This document shows, piece by piece, positions 22,385 to 35,008 of a DNA stretch of 64,000 nucleotides (positions are counted from its first letter, which is position 1; each line of letters opens with the position of its first letter). Origin of the DNA: Ligustrum vulgare (taxonomy: Eukaryota; Streptophyta; Magnoliopsida; Lamiales; Oleaceae); the NCBI GenBank assembly GCA_963555705.1, contig OY743181.1, forward strand, positions 22,262,513 through 22,326,512, read 5' to 3'. A model generated the notes under the pieces. It had not been told where the DNA came from. It made no database searches and saw only the letters and a program-made list of their open reading frames with translations. The position numbers and the translations under genes are program-made.

Positions 22385-22849
22385 CTTAGCCACGCCCTCA
22401 TCATTCATCCTTGTCGACCAAATTACTTAAATTAGATTACTGCCTCCAGTCAACTGACCAAATTTATGTTACCAAAATCAAGATTAATCCCCATATGGCC
22501 ATGACTCTCGACTCCCAATTCTACAAAATTACTAATTAGGATTATTGATTAAAATAAGAATATAAAAGGTTTGAATCTTGATGGATCATGGGTGAGGACT
22601 GAGCGTGAGTTGTAAATGAAAATCTCGTTCCAATTTTTGTTTTCAAGGAAAGGGACGACGACGATGTAAACCACTCCACAGAGCCCAGCTGCCCAAGACC
22701 AAAAAATAGAAAGAGATATTCAAGTTATCGTTACCGGCGATTGATTTGCTGCAGTGCTGGTGTGTGGCTTCAGTGCTTCACGGCTTCAGTTCGACAGTCT
22801 CACTTCAACTTCCGAGGTCTGAGAAGAGAGCGTCTGGCAGTTTCTGGGC
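21928..22849. other. Upstream region, with TA microsatellite and a 5'-UTR-like patch
   Basis: 21,928-22,330 should hold the promoter of the minus-strand gene. At 22,600-22,840 the sequence becomes GC-richer and looks like a plant 5' leader (GGGACGACGACGATG, GCTGCAGTGCTGG), but no long open frame follows before the MULE insertion. Confidence 0.4.
22332..22382. repeat. (TA)n microsatellite
   Basis: About 25 uninterrupted TA units. Likely highly variable between individuals. Confidence 0.95.
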
Positions 22850-23152
22850 AGGTGTTTACAAATGGTTTCAACGTTTGGGTTACTTGCAAAAATAATTTCA
22901 AACTTTTAAATTTTGATATTTATATCCTCAGATTCATTAAATATTACGAAAATGGTCCATACGTTATGTTATGTTAATTCTGACCGTTAATTGCACTGTT
23001 TGACCTTATTTTTCATAAGAGTATTTATATCTTTATCCAATTTTTCACATATTTTATATCCAATTGAAAGGTTGTATGCAGATAACATTCTTGGAATGAA
23101 AAAGTTTTGACGTATTAAATCCATAACCTACAAACGTTTGACATATTTCAAA

Positions 23153-24315
23153 ATAGTATTTCACCCGTGCGATGCACGGAAGTTGTTATTCACAATATCA
23201 ATTTTAATAAGTATTTATAAAATTTTAATGCTTATACATAATCAATACATATATAAATGCATAAAAAATAATTTTCTATTTCAATAATTATTAGACCTTA
23301 AAAAATAATATACCTAATTCAAATTATTAAAAATATCTTTGAATAGTAAACGACAATTTATATATTTAAATATTTGAATTTAATGAATAAAACTTTATTT
23401 ATAAAAATAAGTAGTCAAAATAATAATTTTGAAAATCTCGCAATTATCATGATACGACAATCGAGTAAAGTTAGAAATCACGAAATTGTACCGAAAATTT
23501 TATATCCTGTAATCTTTAAAAATTTATCAAAAATAAGTATGGTTAAAAAATATTAATCATTGTATTAATATTATTAACTTAAAAGAAATCAAAGTATTAA
23601 CGCTTCAATATTAACCTTCATTCAATAACTTTTTCGATAAATTATTTATAAGTAACATATTTTTTCAACCCACTTTTTAATCACATATATTTCTCCAAAA
23701 TTTTTCTCAACCACACATTTTATTATAATACTAAAACATAAAGAATTTAAGAATTAATTCTGTCAGACTATCCTACTTTCATATATAGTATAGATTTTCA
23801 CCAGTACAATGAACTAAAATTACTATTCGTAATATCGATAAGTATTTATTAAAATTTAATGATTATACATAATCAACACAAATGCAAAAGATATAAAAAT
23901 AATTTCTCAATTCTCATCACATATTTAACATTTTTCTCAATTTTCATTCAAAAACACCAATACAATAATTAAAAATATGTTTTTAATCTTATACGACAAT
24001 TGAACAACGTTGAAGATCAAGAAACTATTATATCATATAATCTTTGCACAATTATTAAAATTAAAAATGATTAAAAAATATTAACCATTATTTACCATAA
24101 TAGTAAACTATTAGTGTGTGTGTAAGACAATAAATGCATTCATATCTATCTAGATTCTGCATTCACATTTGATTTATAACTATTTTGTATTCAAATTAAT
24201 CTCGTTTTGCATTCACACTAACAAAACAATTTAAGGGATATGCACTTTAGTCGGGAAAACAATAGTTTCTATGGCAAGCTACAGTTCTACTTTTATTAAT
24301 ATATAAAGATAAAGA
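23153..24315 (-). mobile_element. Non-autonomous Helitron nested in the MULE left arm
   Basis: On the minus strand it starts TCTTTATCTTTATATATTAA after an A and ends with hairpin text CCGTGCATCGCACGGGTG followed by AAATACTAT, a slightly decayed CTAG end before T. The uninterrupted MULE right arm supplies the empty site: joining the flanks gives TTTCAAA/TAATGTGATTTG, and the complement of the right arm reads TTTCAAATAATGTGATTTG. This fixes both ends and shows insertion between A and T without target duplication. A second decayed 3'-end-like copy lies at about 23,798-23,875. Confidence 0.85.
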
Positions 24316-24906
24316 TAATGTGATTTGTAATTATAATTTTTTGAAAAATTTGTGATTAAAAAACAAGATTTTTTTTTTATTTACGTCTAGATTATTTTAT
24401 TGATTGAAAATATCATTTTTTAAAAAAATCATTTTCAACGTCATATTGTAATTTTTTTTGAAGAATTTGTGGTTAAAAATCAAGATATTTTTTTATTTAC
24501 ACGTCTAGATTATTTTATTGATTGAAAATATCATTTTTTTTTTAAAACTCATTTTCAATCGCACATTCTATCAATAAAATAATCTATGAATTTTTGTTTT
24601 TTACCGACGTGTTGAACTATTATTGTGGTGAATGTTTGTTAAATATTTTATTAACTTTAAAATCAAGAATAAACTTCAAATAGTGTGATATATTGTTGTT
24701 GAATTCCTAAAATTTTTTTATCCAAATCAAATAGTGTGACATATTGTTGTTGAATTTTAATTAATCAATCTCTGTAAATTAATAAGTCACTATTTGTTAA
24801 ACCATTTATAAATTTGTGTATAGATAATTTTATTTATTGAATGTGAGGTTTAAAATAAGTTTTAAATAAAAATGAAGTTGTTCAATCAATAAAATAATCT
24901 ACACGT

Positions 24907-24938
<32 letters not shown>

Positions 24939-25110
24939 TTTTTAATCAAAAATTCTCCAAAAAATTACAATGTACAGTTAAAAATGAGTTTTGAAAAAAA
25001 TGATGTTTTAAATCAATAAAATAATCTAGACGAATATTAAAAAAAAAAAATCTTGTTTTTAACCAAAAATTCTTCAAATAATTAAAATTACAAATCACAT
25101 TATTTGAAAT
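24316..25110. repeat. Inner inverted and direct repeats of the MULE
   Basis: The left arm has two direct copies of a segment containing GTCTAGATTATTTTATTGAT (about 24,384 and 24,504). The right arm has the inverted counterparts (ATCAATAAAATAATCTAGAC near 25,014, ATCAATAAAATAATCTACAC near 24,884). A 26-base A-tract sits at 24,906-24,931. The interior between the arms (about 24,600-24,860) has no coding sequence. Confidence 0.75.
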
Positions 25111-25587
25111 AATAGGTCTCAAACAGTGAATTAATAAGTTAGGGACTAAAGATACCAAACGTTTATATGTTAGGGACTAAATACGCAAAACATTTGTAGT
25201 TTAGGGACTTAATACGCCAAAACATTTTCATTCCAGGGATGTTATCTGCATACAACATTTCAATTAGATGTAAAATATGTGAAAAATTAGATAAAGACAT
25301 AAATGTCCTTATGAAAATATGAAAAATAAGGTTAAATAGTGCAATTAACGTTTGGAATTAACAGAATATAACGGTAAGGACTATTTTCGAAACATTTGGT
25401 AAATCTGAAGGTGTAAATGTCAAAATCTAAACGTTGAAAACTATTTTCGCAAGAAAGTCAAACGTTAGAGACCATTTGTGTTGTTTACCCTTTCTGGGTA
25501 TATCAAAAATATGAGTATTTACACAAATATCCTTATTTTTGGATTACTTACAAAAGTACTTTTTAAAGGTTTTTTAGGAAGTAAAAA

Positions 25588-26373
25588 TCTATATCTATAT
25601 ATTCTATATATAAAAATAAGGAAGTGGTTTGATGTGAACATATGTTGTGAATAAGTGTTTTGGTGTGAATGCATGTTTTAAATTAAATGGCATTTATTAT
25701 TTTTATGGTAATCAATGGTGATTTTGAAGACTTCTTCATTTTTTATAATATTTACGTCTACTTGATTGTATATGTATAAAAAGGATTATAGGACTTTCTT
25801 ACTCTTCAAAATGGATTTGGATAGAAAAAAATTATGGAAAATTGTATTACCGCTGCATTAAGCATCCGTTTGATAAATAAAATAAATTGTTTTATAAATC
25901 TGTTTATAAATTACACAATTTTTCAAATTACTTTTTAATCACACACATTTTCCCTCTCTAATTTTTAACATGAATTTGTGTAGAAAAAAATTATGAAAAA
26001 TTGTATTACCGCTGCATTTCGTTTAGCATCCGTTTGGTAAATAAAATAAATTGGTTTATAAACCAATTTATAAACTACACAATTTCCCTATTTAAAATTT
26101 ATGCTTCAACAAATTTATGCAAAAAAATAATAATAATGTAGCAAATATTTTAGCAATTATTACTGTACATAACATTAGAATTCATGTTATATTATTAATG
26201 ACATCAAAATTTTAATTTATTTTAATGCATAAACTATTTTTTCTAATAATTATTTTTCACTTGATAATTATTTTATTATATTTATCTATCTATACATATA
26301 TAAAAATAAAATACATGCCAAAAGTACACACACATAGTTTTCCGTCCAAAATAACTTTCTAAATTTGGAAATC

Positions 26374-26436
<63 letters not shown>

Positions 26437-27362
26437 CAACAACGTAACAAATATTTTGACAATTATTATGTTACATAACATAGAATTTGTGTTATGCTCT
26501 TAATGACATCAAAACGTTTTTTTTTATGTGGCTCAAAAATAGTCTCAAAGATCATATGTAAAAGTTTTTATGTTTTTAAACTCAATATTTATTTCATTTT
26601 GAATTATATCATTTAAGTTCTATAATACTATATATAAACTATTTTTTGTATTAATTATTATTCTTTTTATAATTATTGTATTATTTTAAAGTTGAAAAAT
26701 TATGCAATATGAGTATCAAATCGAAAATCTCAACTAAAAGTTTAATACTAGATAACAAGTGAGAGTAAACTGAAAATATATTATTTGTAAAATCGTCTCA
26801 AAGATCAAATCATCCCGAAGTTTCTTAGTCTGCCCTCTCCTCTTGAAAATCAATTACAATTTTTTTTTTCAAATTCGCCAAAAAAAAAAAAGGTTGTCAA
26901 GATCACATAAATATTTTTTCTTCAAAAATAGAAAATGAAAGAGAATAAAATAAGAGAATTCATCGATCTATTTTTCTTCCTTTTTTATTTTAATAAAATT
27001 CTGAGCGTATATAATATATATATATATATATATCAATTATAATTTTTTTAAATTTGTAAAAAAAAAAAATGTTGTTAGTATCACATAAATATTTTTTCTT
27101 TAAAAATAGAAAATGAAAGAGAATAAAATACAGCGTTCATCGATCTATTTTTGTTTTCTTTTTCATTTTAATAAAAGTCTAAGCATAAATTTTCTGGAAT
27201 AGTAAACATACGACCTGTAAAAATTAAGATATGTGTAATTGTGAATTTTTTAATTAATTGTCTTTCTTTGTTTCTTATTTTTAATTAAATATTCATTTCA
27301 TATGTTAACATATAAATTCGATATATGCGAGTAACAAATGACCATACATCGCACGGGTGAAA
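25588..27362 (+). mobile_element. Helitron 1 of a head-to-tail pair
   Basis: The 5' end resembles a Helitron start (TCTATATATAAAAATAAGGA, 25,603 on, or TCTATATC at 25,588). The 3' end has the family hairpin text CATCGCACGGGTGAAA (27,348-27,363) but lacks CTAG. There is no coding region, only AT-rich sequence with an (AAT)n run at 26,370-26,432 and two related segments around 26,860-26,990 and 27,040-27,180. Confidence 0.55.
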
Positions 27363-28319
27363 GCAAGGAAATGGTTTGATGTGAAAACATGGTGTGAACA
27401 CAATGTGGTTTAACTATTTGGTTAATATTTAGTGGTTCAATGTGAACACATAGTGTGAATACAATTTGATTAACTATTTGGTTAATTAATGTTTGACTAC
27501 AATATGATTAATTATTTGATAAATATTTATTTGGTTAATGAATGCTTGACTATTTAAGTTTGCATTTGGATTATTTTCAAACAACTACTATATTTACCTA
27601 AGTTTATTAAAATTTTAAATTAAATCGTTAAAGTAATTTTGTAGCAACACTTTTCTAAATGTATATTTTTAAAATTATTCTCCCTTCTATTTTTGTTAAG
27701 TAAAAACAAAAATTATTTTCAAACTTGATGTATATTATTTAAAAATGTTTTGAATTGAATAGTGATTGATGTGATTTTGTGTGGTTGAAAATGAAAAAAA
27801 AAATTAAATTTATGTGTAGAATACTTTAATATTGAAATGTGATTAAAATTGAATACTATAATAAAAATATATATTTTTTTCTATTTAATGATTACCAAAC
27901 AGGGGCTTATTATGTAATGATTAAGTGTTTATTTTAACTATATTTGGTTAATAAATGTTTGATTACAATATAATTAACTATTTGATTAATATTTAGTAAT
28001 TTAACATGAAAACAGTGTGTTAATACATTGTTATTAACTATTTGATTAATAATTATTTTGTTAATAAATGTTTGATTACAATATGGTTAACTATTTGGTT
28101 AATTCATGTGTTGACTATTTAAGTTTACATTTGGATTATATTCAAACCACTACTATATTTACCTAGACTTATTAATTTTTTTACTTTTTAAAATATTTTT
28201 TATTATTTATTTTTTAAATTAAATAGTTCATGTAATTTTTGTTGCAAAAGTTTTCTCTTTTTTTGTGAATACAAACAAAAAATATTTTCAAATTTATTAT
28301 GTAATGATTATATCTTTAT

Positions 28320-29220
28320 ATTGTTGCGGAATGTTGATCACTTTGTAGGGATGTGTAATGGTACGAGATTAATTATTACAAAAACTTGGAAATCACATTG
28401 TTGAAACAAAATTTCTCGATAGCAATATTGCAAGGTAAAATTTTTTTATTTCAATGATGCACTAATGACACAATTTAGGATGTGTTTAATTCACTATCAT
28501 TTGCGTGAAAAATGTCAAATTATGGAAAATATTTTCCCACTTTTATATTTGTTTGGTGTTTGATTAGAAAATTTACCTTGAAATTTTTTTTAAAGATACA
28601 ATCAATTAAAGCACACTTAACTCATTTGGCTTGAAAATATTTTTTCACCTATTTGGTGAGAACATTTTCCTCAGGTGGAAAACATATTTTTCGTCACGTT
28701 TGATTACTATTATCGAGTACAAATGAGTGAAAAATAAATAATAATAATAATAATTTTTTAAATTAAAATAGCTAATTTTATTTTATTTGCAATGGAAAAT
28801 AATATCAATCAAACAATAAATTTATGAAAATTTCATACTTTTTCACCTGACACTTCCAATTAACATTTTTCAGGAAAATAATTTTTAGGCAAATCAATTT
28901 CTAGAACGTATTTTCTTACCATCAATTTTCTATCTTTTCAATCAAACGCATATGCAAGATTGCCTTTCAAGTTCAGGATGCGACAATTTCAGTTGGTAGC
29001 TTCGTATGCTATGAATATCAATAAGAGTCAAGAGAAATCACTTTTCAAAGTTGGCCTTTATTTAAAGAAGTCAGTTTTCAGCTACGGATAGTTGTATTTT
29101 ATAGTATCTAGAGTGACGAATCGTAGTGGTTTGAAGATGATCATTTGCGACAAAGATGAAAATAGAACAAACTCAACTACGAATATAGTTTATATAGAAT
29201 TTTTTCAAAATTTATAGTGG
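28320..29220 (+). pseudogene. Helitron helicase C-terminus, split by a MITE
   Basis: Before the MITE the frame reads LLRNVDHFVGMCNGTRLII. After it, with frameshifts, come KIAFQVQDATISVGSF..., a motif region corresponding to the helicase AMTINKSQGQ block, and VTNRSGLKM plus CDKDENRTNSTTNIVY. These are the last conserved parts of plant Helitron helicases. They end about 150 bp before the Helitron 3' terminus, as expected for an autonomous copy deleted for the rest of its gene. Confidence 0.8.
28478..28953. mobile_element. Decayed Tourist-like MITE inside the helicase remnant
   Basis: Related to the MITE at 6,586-7,120: same GTCAAATNATGGAAAATAT and TTTGATTACT-type segments, start GGATGTGTTTAATTC after TTA, end near AATCAAACGCATA. 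The right terminus has mutated, so the boundary is approximate. Confidence 0.75.
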
Positions 29221-29394
29221 AAACATTGCAACTCTATTAATTACAATATCATTTTATTATTTTTCTGTCTATTTCATTATACACATGTTTGACATATAAT
29301 TAAAAAAAATTAGAAAATATTGAAATCACAATTATATATTTGGACAGGATGCCGTGCATCGCATGGGTGAAACACTAGTACTACGTAAATTTTG

Positions 29395-30245
29395 AGTGCC
29401 ACTTTTTTAATGTTTTGTCACTTTTATAATAATTAAAAAAAGTGACACAATGTCACTTTTAAAAAATTGATACGTATGTTACTTTCTCAATCAAATATAA
29501 ATTAAAATCTTAGAATAAATTTATGGCTTGTTAATTTTATTCAAAATATTAGAATAATTGTGCCAATTTTATAAAAAAGTGACATCATGTCACATTTTAT
29601 CATTTTTTCTTTTAACTAAAAGGTCACACTTTGTCGTAACAAGTTGTCACTTTTTTGTACTTGAAGTTTAATATTTCAATTTTTGCATTATTCATCATTG
29701 ACTAACAAATTACACAAGTTTACAAACTCTAGTGGATACATTACACCTTTTCCATACACAAACACAATGACAATGTCATTTTTTTTTACCTAAAAAGTGA
29801 CATAGTATCTTTATAGTGAAAAAGTGTCACTTTTTCTACTTGAATGTCACTTTTCAATTTTTGCAATATTCATTGATTTTCTCAAAAAAGTGACATTGTA
29901 TCACTTGTTGTCAACTCTTCTTTGAACTAAAAAGTGACACGATGTCACTTTTATCACGTTTTCTTTTATAAAGTGACATTTTGTCATTTTTTCTACTTGA
30001 ACATTAATTTTTTGTCACTTTTTCTACTTGGATGAATGTTAATTTTTCAATTTTTGTAATATTCATTATCGACTAACAAATTACACAAGTCCACGAAAAC
30101 TAGTAGATATATTACACATTCTCTCTTCTCCATGTACAAACACAATGTCACTTTTTTATTTTTCTTTTAACTAAAAAGTGACATGGTGTCACTCTTTAGT
30201 GGAAAAATGTGACATTCTGTCACTTTTATAACTTGAATTTCATTT
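29395..30245. repeat. Field of GTGACA/TGTCAC motifs
   Basis: AGTGACA...TGTCACTTTT inverted pairs recur throughout, e.g. AAGTGACACAATGTCACTTT, AGTGACATCATGTCAC, AAGTGACACGATGTCACTTT, AATGTGACATTCTGTCACTT. Longer phrases (ATTCATNATTGACTAACAAA, TTACACAAGTNCACNA, TTTTTCTACTTGAATG) also repeat, so this is a degenerate minisatellite as well as a motif field. It lies at the left side of the ULP-bearing transposon. Matching GTCACA fields lie on the right side. Confidence 0.8.
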
Positions 30246-30342
30246 TTTTTAATTTTGTAATATACATGATTGATTAACAAATTATACAAGTCCACGAGCA
30301 CTAGATACATTACATAATACCATGCTTCTTTTTATAACTAGA

Positions 30343-31140
30343 CTAGATGAGAGTCCTTGTGCCTTCTTCGAAGAAGTCCTTGTATCTGTCTCCATGCTTT
30401 CCAGGGCCCCTCTTGAAATCTAATGAATCATTTTTAGACATAAGGTGAGCTCTTCCTATTTTTACCACTCCAACAAGCATAAACGAGGAATATTTTGTCC
30501 TTTGTCCAATAGAAGATAAGTACCATAAGCTGCAAAGCAAAATAATGAAATAGAGTAAAAATCTGTTGAATGAATTGTAAATTTATGCCAATATGTTAAC
30601 AATTACCACATAAAACCTTCACTAACTATGGGATTATCATCTAACGAAGATGATGGATACATCAAGACCAAGTCCACTGTAGATTTAAGCATTCTATCTT
30701 GTCGAAAAATTTTCAGCACCAATTTTGATTCGGACGTTCAAAGTACTCCGTTTAGAAGGATTAACAGACTTCTTAACAAGGCCAACATTTGAAGTGAGCT
30801 CTTCAGCATGTGTAGAAGGAGTGGAAACATCCCTTTTCACATAATCATGCATGGTTGCAGTCTTTCCTGAAGATGCTCCAGGCCTTAGTGATAGAGAAGC
30901 ACTTGTCGAAGCGAATGAGTTTTCCCAAAATTCACTCAAATTCTCAGCTAAAACTCCACCTTCAAAGTCTTTCTGAAAATTTCCAAATGAGAGGTGTGAC
31001 CGATTGAAGATGTGGCAAAGATTTTGAGGTTTCGATGTGTAGGAGGGTGAGATCGGTTGAAGGAGAGGCAGCTGATCGATGGGTGAACTTCTATGGTTTT
31101 TCAGTGGAGTTTGAGTTGGGAGGCGAGTTTCACTTTCCAA
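30343..31140 (-). pseudogene. CW-type zinc-finger protein gene fragment
   Basis: Minus-strand frame 31,140-30,694 contains NFQKDFEGGVLAENLSEFWE, ASLSLRPGASSGKT and RSTLNVRIKIGAENFSTR. Just after its stop, with a one-base frameshift, it reads IYSGLGLDVS...SSLDDNPIVSEG (30,610-30,680). A separate piece at 30,540-30,343 gives KRGPGKHGDRYKDFFEEGTR. These phrases are characteristic of plant cysteine-tryptophan (CW) domain zinc-finger proteins, nuclear proteins with a histone-reading CW domain. The CW domain itself, most exons and the order of the native gene are missing. The fragment is probably captured by the surrounding transposon. Confidence 0.8.
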
Positions 31141-31500
31141 TGTCGTATATTCACCTGTTTAAAAAAGTTAAATGAGGTATGAGGGTAAAATTGAAAACAT
31201 GTATTAAAACAGGGTAAACACATGTAATTAACTCTAAAAATATTTGGGTCTTGGGCAGCTGGGCTCTGAGGTTTTATATGTTTGGGCCAAATTTTTTTTT
31301 AAGAGGCCCCCTAAATAATGAGGCCCAAGGCAGTGTGCCAGGGTGTGATTTCTCTAGGGAAAATTACACAGCCCCTGGTTCTCAAAGACCATATTTAAAA
31401 ATATGGTGCCAGATTGTTTTTTTTTTTAATTATCAAATGTTAATTATATTTATCAATAGAATTGATTAAAGTTTAAAATACCGGATGATAATAATAATAA

Positions 31501-31501
<1 letters not shown>

Positions 31502-31592
<91 letters not shown>
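31502..31592. repeat. (TC)n microsatellite
   Basis: About 43 TC units, almost perfect. It lies between the captured fragment and the ULP-like gene. Confidence 0.95.
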
Positions 31593-31594
<2 letters not shown>

Positions 31595-32325
31595 GATTTT
31601 GTAACACCCCTCATCCATGATCAACACTGGCGGGGATTTTTTGTCTCCACTACCCTTGCGAATTCTTTATAATTGGTTAATCAAGAGCATTTTCTTCACT
31701 GCACTAGTTTCAGTGTCTTGAAGTCCTATTTTTTCTGTCAAAATAGTTCTAACCCGTAGCGTCGAAGTTAAGAAGAAAGAAGAAGAAAGAAGAAGCTTAG
31801 TGCTAGAGAGTCCTCTATGCGCAAGAGGATTAAGATGTCTGTTACAGGAGGGAGGTCGATGATGAAGGTTAAAACCTTTAACATGAACTTTTCCTTTTTC
31901 TGTGTAAATAAGTTCATTTCAAGTTTTTTAGTGACCTAGGGAGGTTCATGAGGAAGGTTAAGTCCTTATTATGAAGTAGATTTATTTTTGTGGACTGATT
32001 TCTAATGTCCGTGCCTTGTGTTTTCTCGAAATGTGACGTAGATTGATTTGTGTGAACTGATTTCTAATAGGTGTGCCCCGTGTTTTCTTGAAATGTGACT
32101 TATCTTGGGATAATGTGACCTCATTTAGTTTAGTTGTGACATTTATTTGCTTTAACTGTGACCCATTTAGGGATAATGTGACAAACTTGATTTTTGTCTC
32201 TTGGCTTCGAAAGGGTGACCTATTTTTGTTACCTAAAATGGATTGTGTAAACTGAAATTAATGGAATTAACCTCAAATGTGATTTTGTTAGTCATAAAAA
32301 TTGGAGTCACAGTTAGCATTATTTT
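31593..32325 (+). other. Probable 5' leader of the transposon ULP-like gene
   Basis: No protein match. It contains CGTAGCGTCGAAGTTAAGAA-type leader sequence and, at 32,080-32,220, another set of TGTGAC motifs (AATGTGACCTC, AACTGTGACCC, AATGTGACAAA). Confidence 0.4.
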
Positions 32326-33419
32326 GTGGTAACAATCACATATATGTTGATTGAATCAAACGGCCACTCATCTCATAGTACCTTTTTCCAGGATTGGAAA
32401 TATTTAATAAAACCAAGCAAGTGGTTTTCCGGAAAAATCACAACTAGTTGCATAAAAAATGTGGTCTTGAACTTAGTGATGAAGTTAAACGCTGAACAGA
32501 AGCATATTATTGAAGAAACTTGTTTGTCACACTTCCTAAACTACAGAGAGATTGTTGTTCAGCCTCAACTGATCCATTATGTACTGTTAGGATAGGTAAA
32601 ACAAAGATATAAGCAAGAGTTGTAGTTTAAAATTAATGACAGATATATTCAATTTTCTATTGCTGAATTCTGCCTTGTGACGGGTTGAGATGTGAAGGGG
32701 TTGATGAAAGAGTGAGCTTTGAGGATTAAAAATCAGATCTAAAGGAAAAATATTTTGGCAGTCTAAGGGTAGTCACAAGTACTGATGTAGCAAATGTGTT
32801 TCTTGGGAACAAAGTGGACAACGAATATGATCTATTCGAATTGGAATTTTGTATCTACTTTCGTGCTATTTGTTTTCCACTTCATACTCTAAAGTTATGG
32901 ACCACTGCATGTTTGTATTGGTAGAAGATTTTGCTGCAATGAAAGTTTGTCCTTGGGGGAAATATTTGTTTGATATCACGATATCGTTTTTGAGAAAAGT
33001 ATTATATAAGCAAACTACCCATTATAGATCGAATGGATTCCTCGTTGCTTTCCAAGTGTGGTTGTATGAATGCGTATCAAGTATGAAGGGAAATGTTACA
33101 ACAAGAATATCTCAGAATTATCCTAGGATTGTAAATTGGACAGCAAATAAGCATCCACCAGTTTCATTGTTAGATGATAAAGTATTTACAGACGAGGTAA
33201 AGATTCAAGCATGTTTTATGTTTTAAGATAAGGAATCATTATATTTGTGTTTACATAACAAGGTTTACCTTTGTACATGTATCAGGTTGAAATATATGAT
33301 ATTGAATCCTCCATTGCAGATCTTGCAATGCCATATATGACAGGTTTGAGAATGGTTTTTACAAGTTTTCCTTACATGAAAATTGTTGGTTAACATATTA
33401 TGAACACTAGCTGAAACAT

Positions 33420-33765
33420 TAGTGCATTAACTGTGACAATTTCTTATGCCTAACTGTGACCATAAACTATGACTTTGAATACATGAACTGGCCCCAATAT
33501 TCATGGCTGTCTGTGACTTCATGTTTGTAAAATGTGACCTGAATACTTGAACTGAGACCAATATTCATGGCTTTGTGACTTCATGTTTGTAAACTGTAAC
33601 CTGAATATATGAACCAGGACCAATATTAATAGCTATGTGTGACTTCATATTTATAAACTATTATCCGAATACATGAACTGGGACTAATATTCATGCCTAT
33701 CTGTGACTTAATACTGGTACTAATATTCAGGCCTTTCTATGACTTCATAATTATACTCAGTGATT
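33420..33765 (+). repeat. TGTGACTTCAT...CCAATATTCATGG minisatellite in the ULP gene
   Basis: Four to five degenerate units of about 65 bp: CATGAACTGGNCCAATATTC, then ATGGCTNTGTGACTTCATGT, then TTGTAAANTGTGACCTGAAT. It occupies a predicted intron. A further set of AATGTGAC/CTCTGAATGTAAC repeats lies at 34,780-34,980. Confidence 0.8.
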
Positions 33766-35008
33766 TGATTTATTTTGTAAGTCTTTTGTATGATGATGTC
33801 CACTACTCAAAACCACGACATCCTCATCAAACTGCGGGAAGATCTATGACACATATTGGCACAAGTGATTCTACCCCCACTAATGAAACCAAAGTGCCAT
33901 GGTCTAAGGGAGACGATGATGGTGATTTTGTTTGTCCACCATTACATGGACAGAAGAATACCAGTCCTAGTATACCTGCTCAGACTCGGACTGCACATGA
34001 TTGTGAATGTTCAAGTGTTGTGGTAAGTAATTTATTTGATTCCTAGTATTTTAAGTCATGACCATATGTATAAAAATGAATATTCAGCCCCTGTATATGT
34101 TTCATCAGGAATGTGGTCGCTTGAAGAAAAAGTTCCATGATGAAATATCTGATCTTCAATGTGAAAATAAAGTGCTGAAATCGAATATTGTGCAGCTCAA
34201 CTCACGGATTGTTGAAATTAATGATGTTTTGAGCAATTGCAACAGAAATATGAAATTGAACAACATCATTCGTAGTCAAGATACATTGACAGAGGGCATT
34301 ATTGATATGAGGTCAAACATGAAGATTCTTGTAGAATCTGTGTCTAGGATGATAGATTCCTTTGCTGATGAGATTAAATCAAAGTTGAGACCAGAATGTG
34401 CATCAGGTCAAGATGTAAGTGACTACAAACAAATGAATTTTCAGATGTTACCTGATTTTTTATATTATAATTATAATTGATGTTATTTTTCGGAATGAAG
34501 AGATGACAATTGATGAAGATGTAAACAAAAGGGAAGGCTCCTATGGGACCTAACCCTCCGGATGACAGAAACAACTTCTACTTCATTCCAACACCTTCAT
34601 TTGATCTGGGCATTGGGTCCCAACCAAAGCATGCAAGCAATGCAGAAGTACAAGAGAGAGATGCTGAAGCAAAGGAAAGTGTCGATGAGATGACATCATT
34701 TGTTATGAAGTCAACTGAAGTTGACCAAGCTGAGGTGAGTTTGATTTAAATGATTTGCAAAATAATTTAAATTTACGAGTTTCGGCATATGTGACTGAAA
34801 ATAATTCTGGGCATATTTCAGAATTGACAATGGTAGTTTATTTTGGAATGAATGTGATAAAATATCTCTGAATGTGACCATGTTGTGTCTAGATTCGTAA
34901 CTCTGAATGTAACAGAATGACTCTGAATGTAACTATGAATTTGACAAAATTTACTGACTGTGACTCTGAATGTGACAAAATTTTACCCAATTTATTTCAA
35001 TGTTGTTA

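Larger units (their letters stand above)
22850..25490. mobile_element. Mutator-like element with long terminal inverted repeats
   Basis: Ends AGGTGTTTACAAATGGTTTC and (complemented) GGGTAAACAACACAAATGGT are inverted and continue as similar arms for several hundred bases (e.g. GCAGATAACATTC against the complement of GGGATGTTATCTGC). The element is flanked by a 9-bp target duplication, TTTCTGGGC (22,841-22,849) and TTTCTGGGT (25,491-25,499), the hallmark length for Mutator. No transposase is present. The left arm is interrupted by a Helitron at 23,153-24,315, and the right arm contains extra 'agggactaaa' repeats missing from the left. Confidence 0.88.
27363..29378 (+). mobile_element. Helitron 2, with helicase remnant and intact 3' end
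   Basis: It begins at the junction with AAGGAAATGGTTTGATGTG, matching position about +15 of Helitron 1. It ends GCCGTGCATCGCATGGGTGA followed by AACACTAG and T (29,351-29,379), a canonical Helitron terminus. Internal AATGTTTGATTACAATAT-type repeats at 27,400-27,600 and 27,930-28,170 are degenerate copies of each other. It contains a RepHel C-terminal remnant and a MITE. Confidence 0.7.

Noticed and set aside
22741..22977. Small plus-strand coding gene
   Set aside because: The frame crosses the MULE boundary and target duplication, so its second half is transposon sequence.
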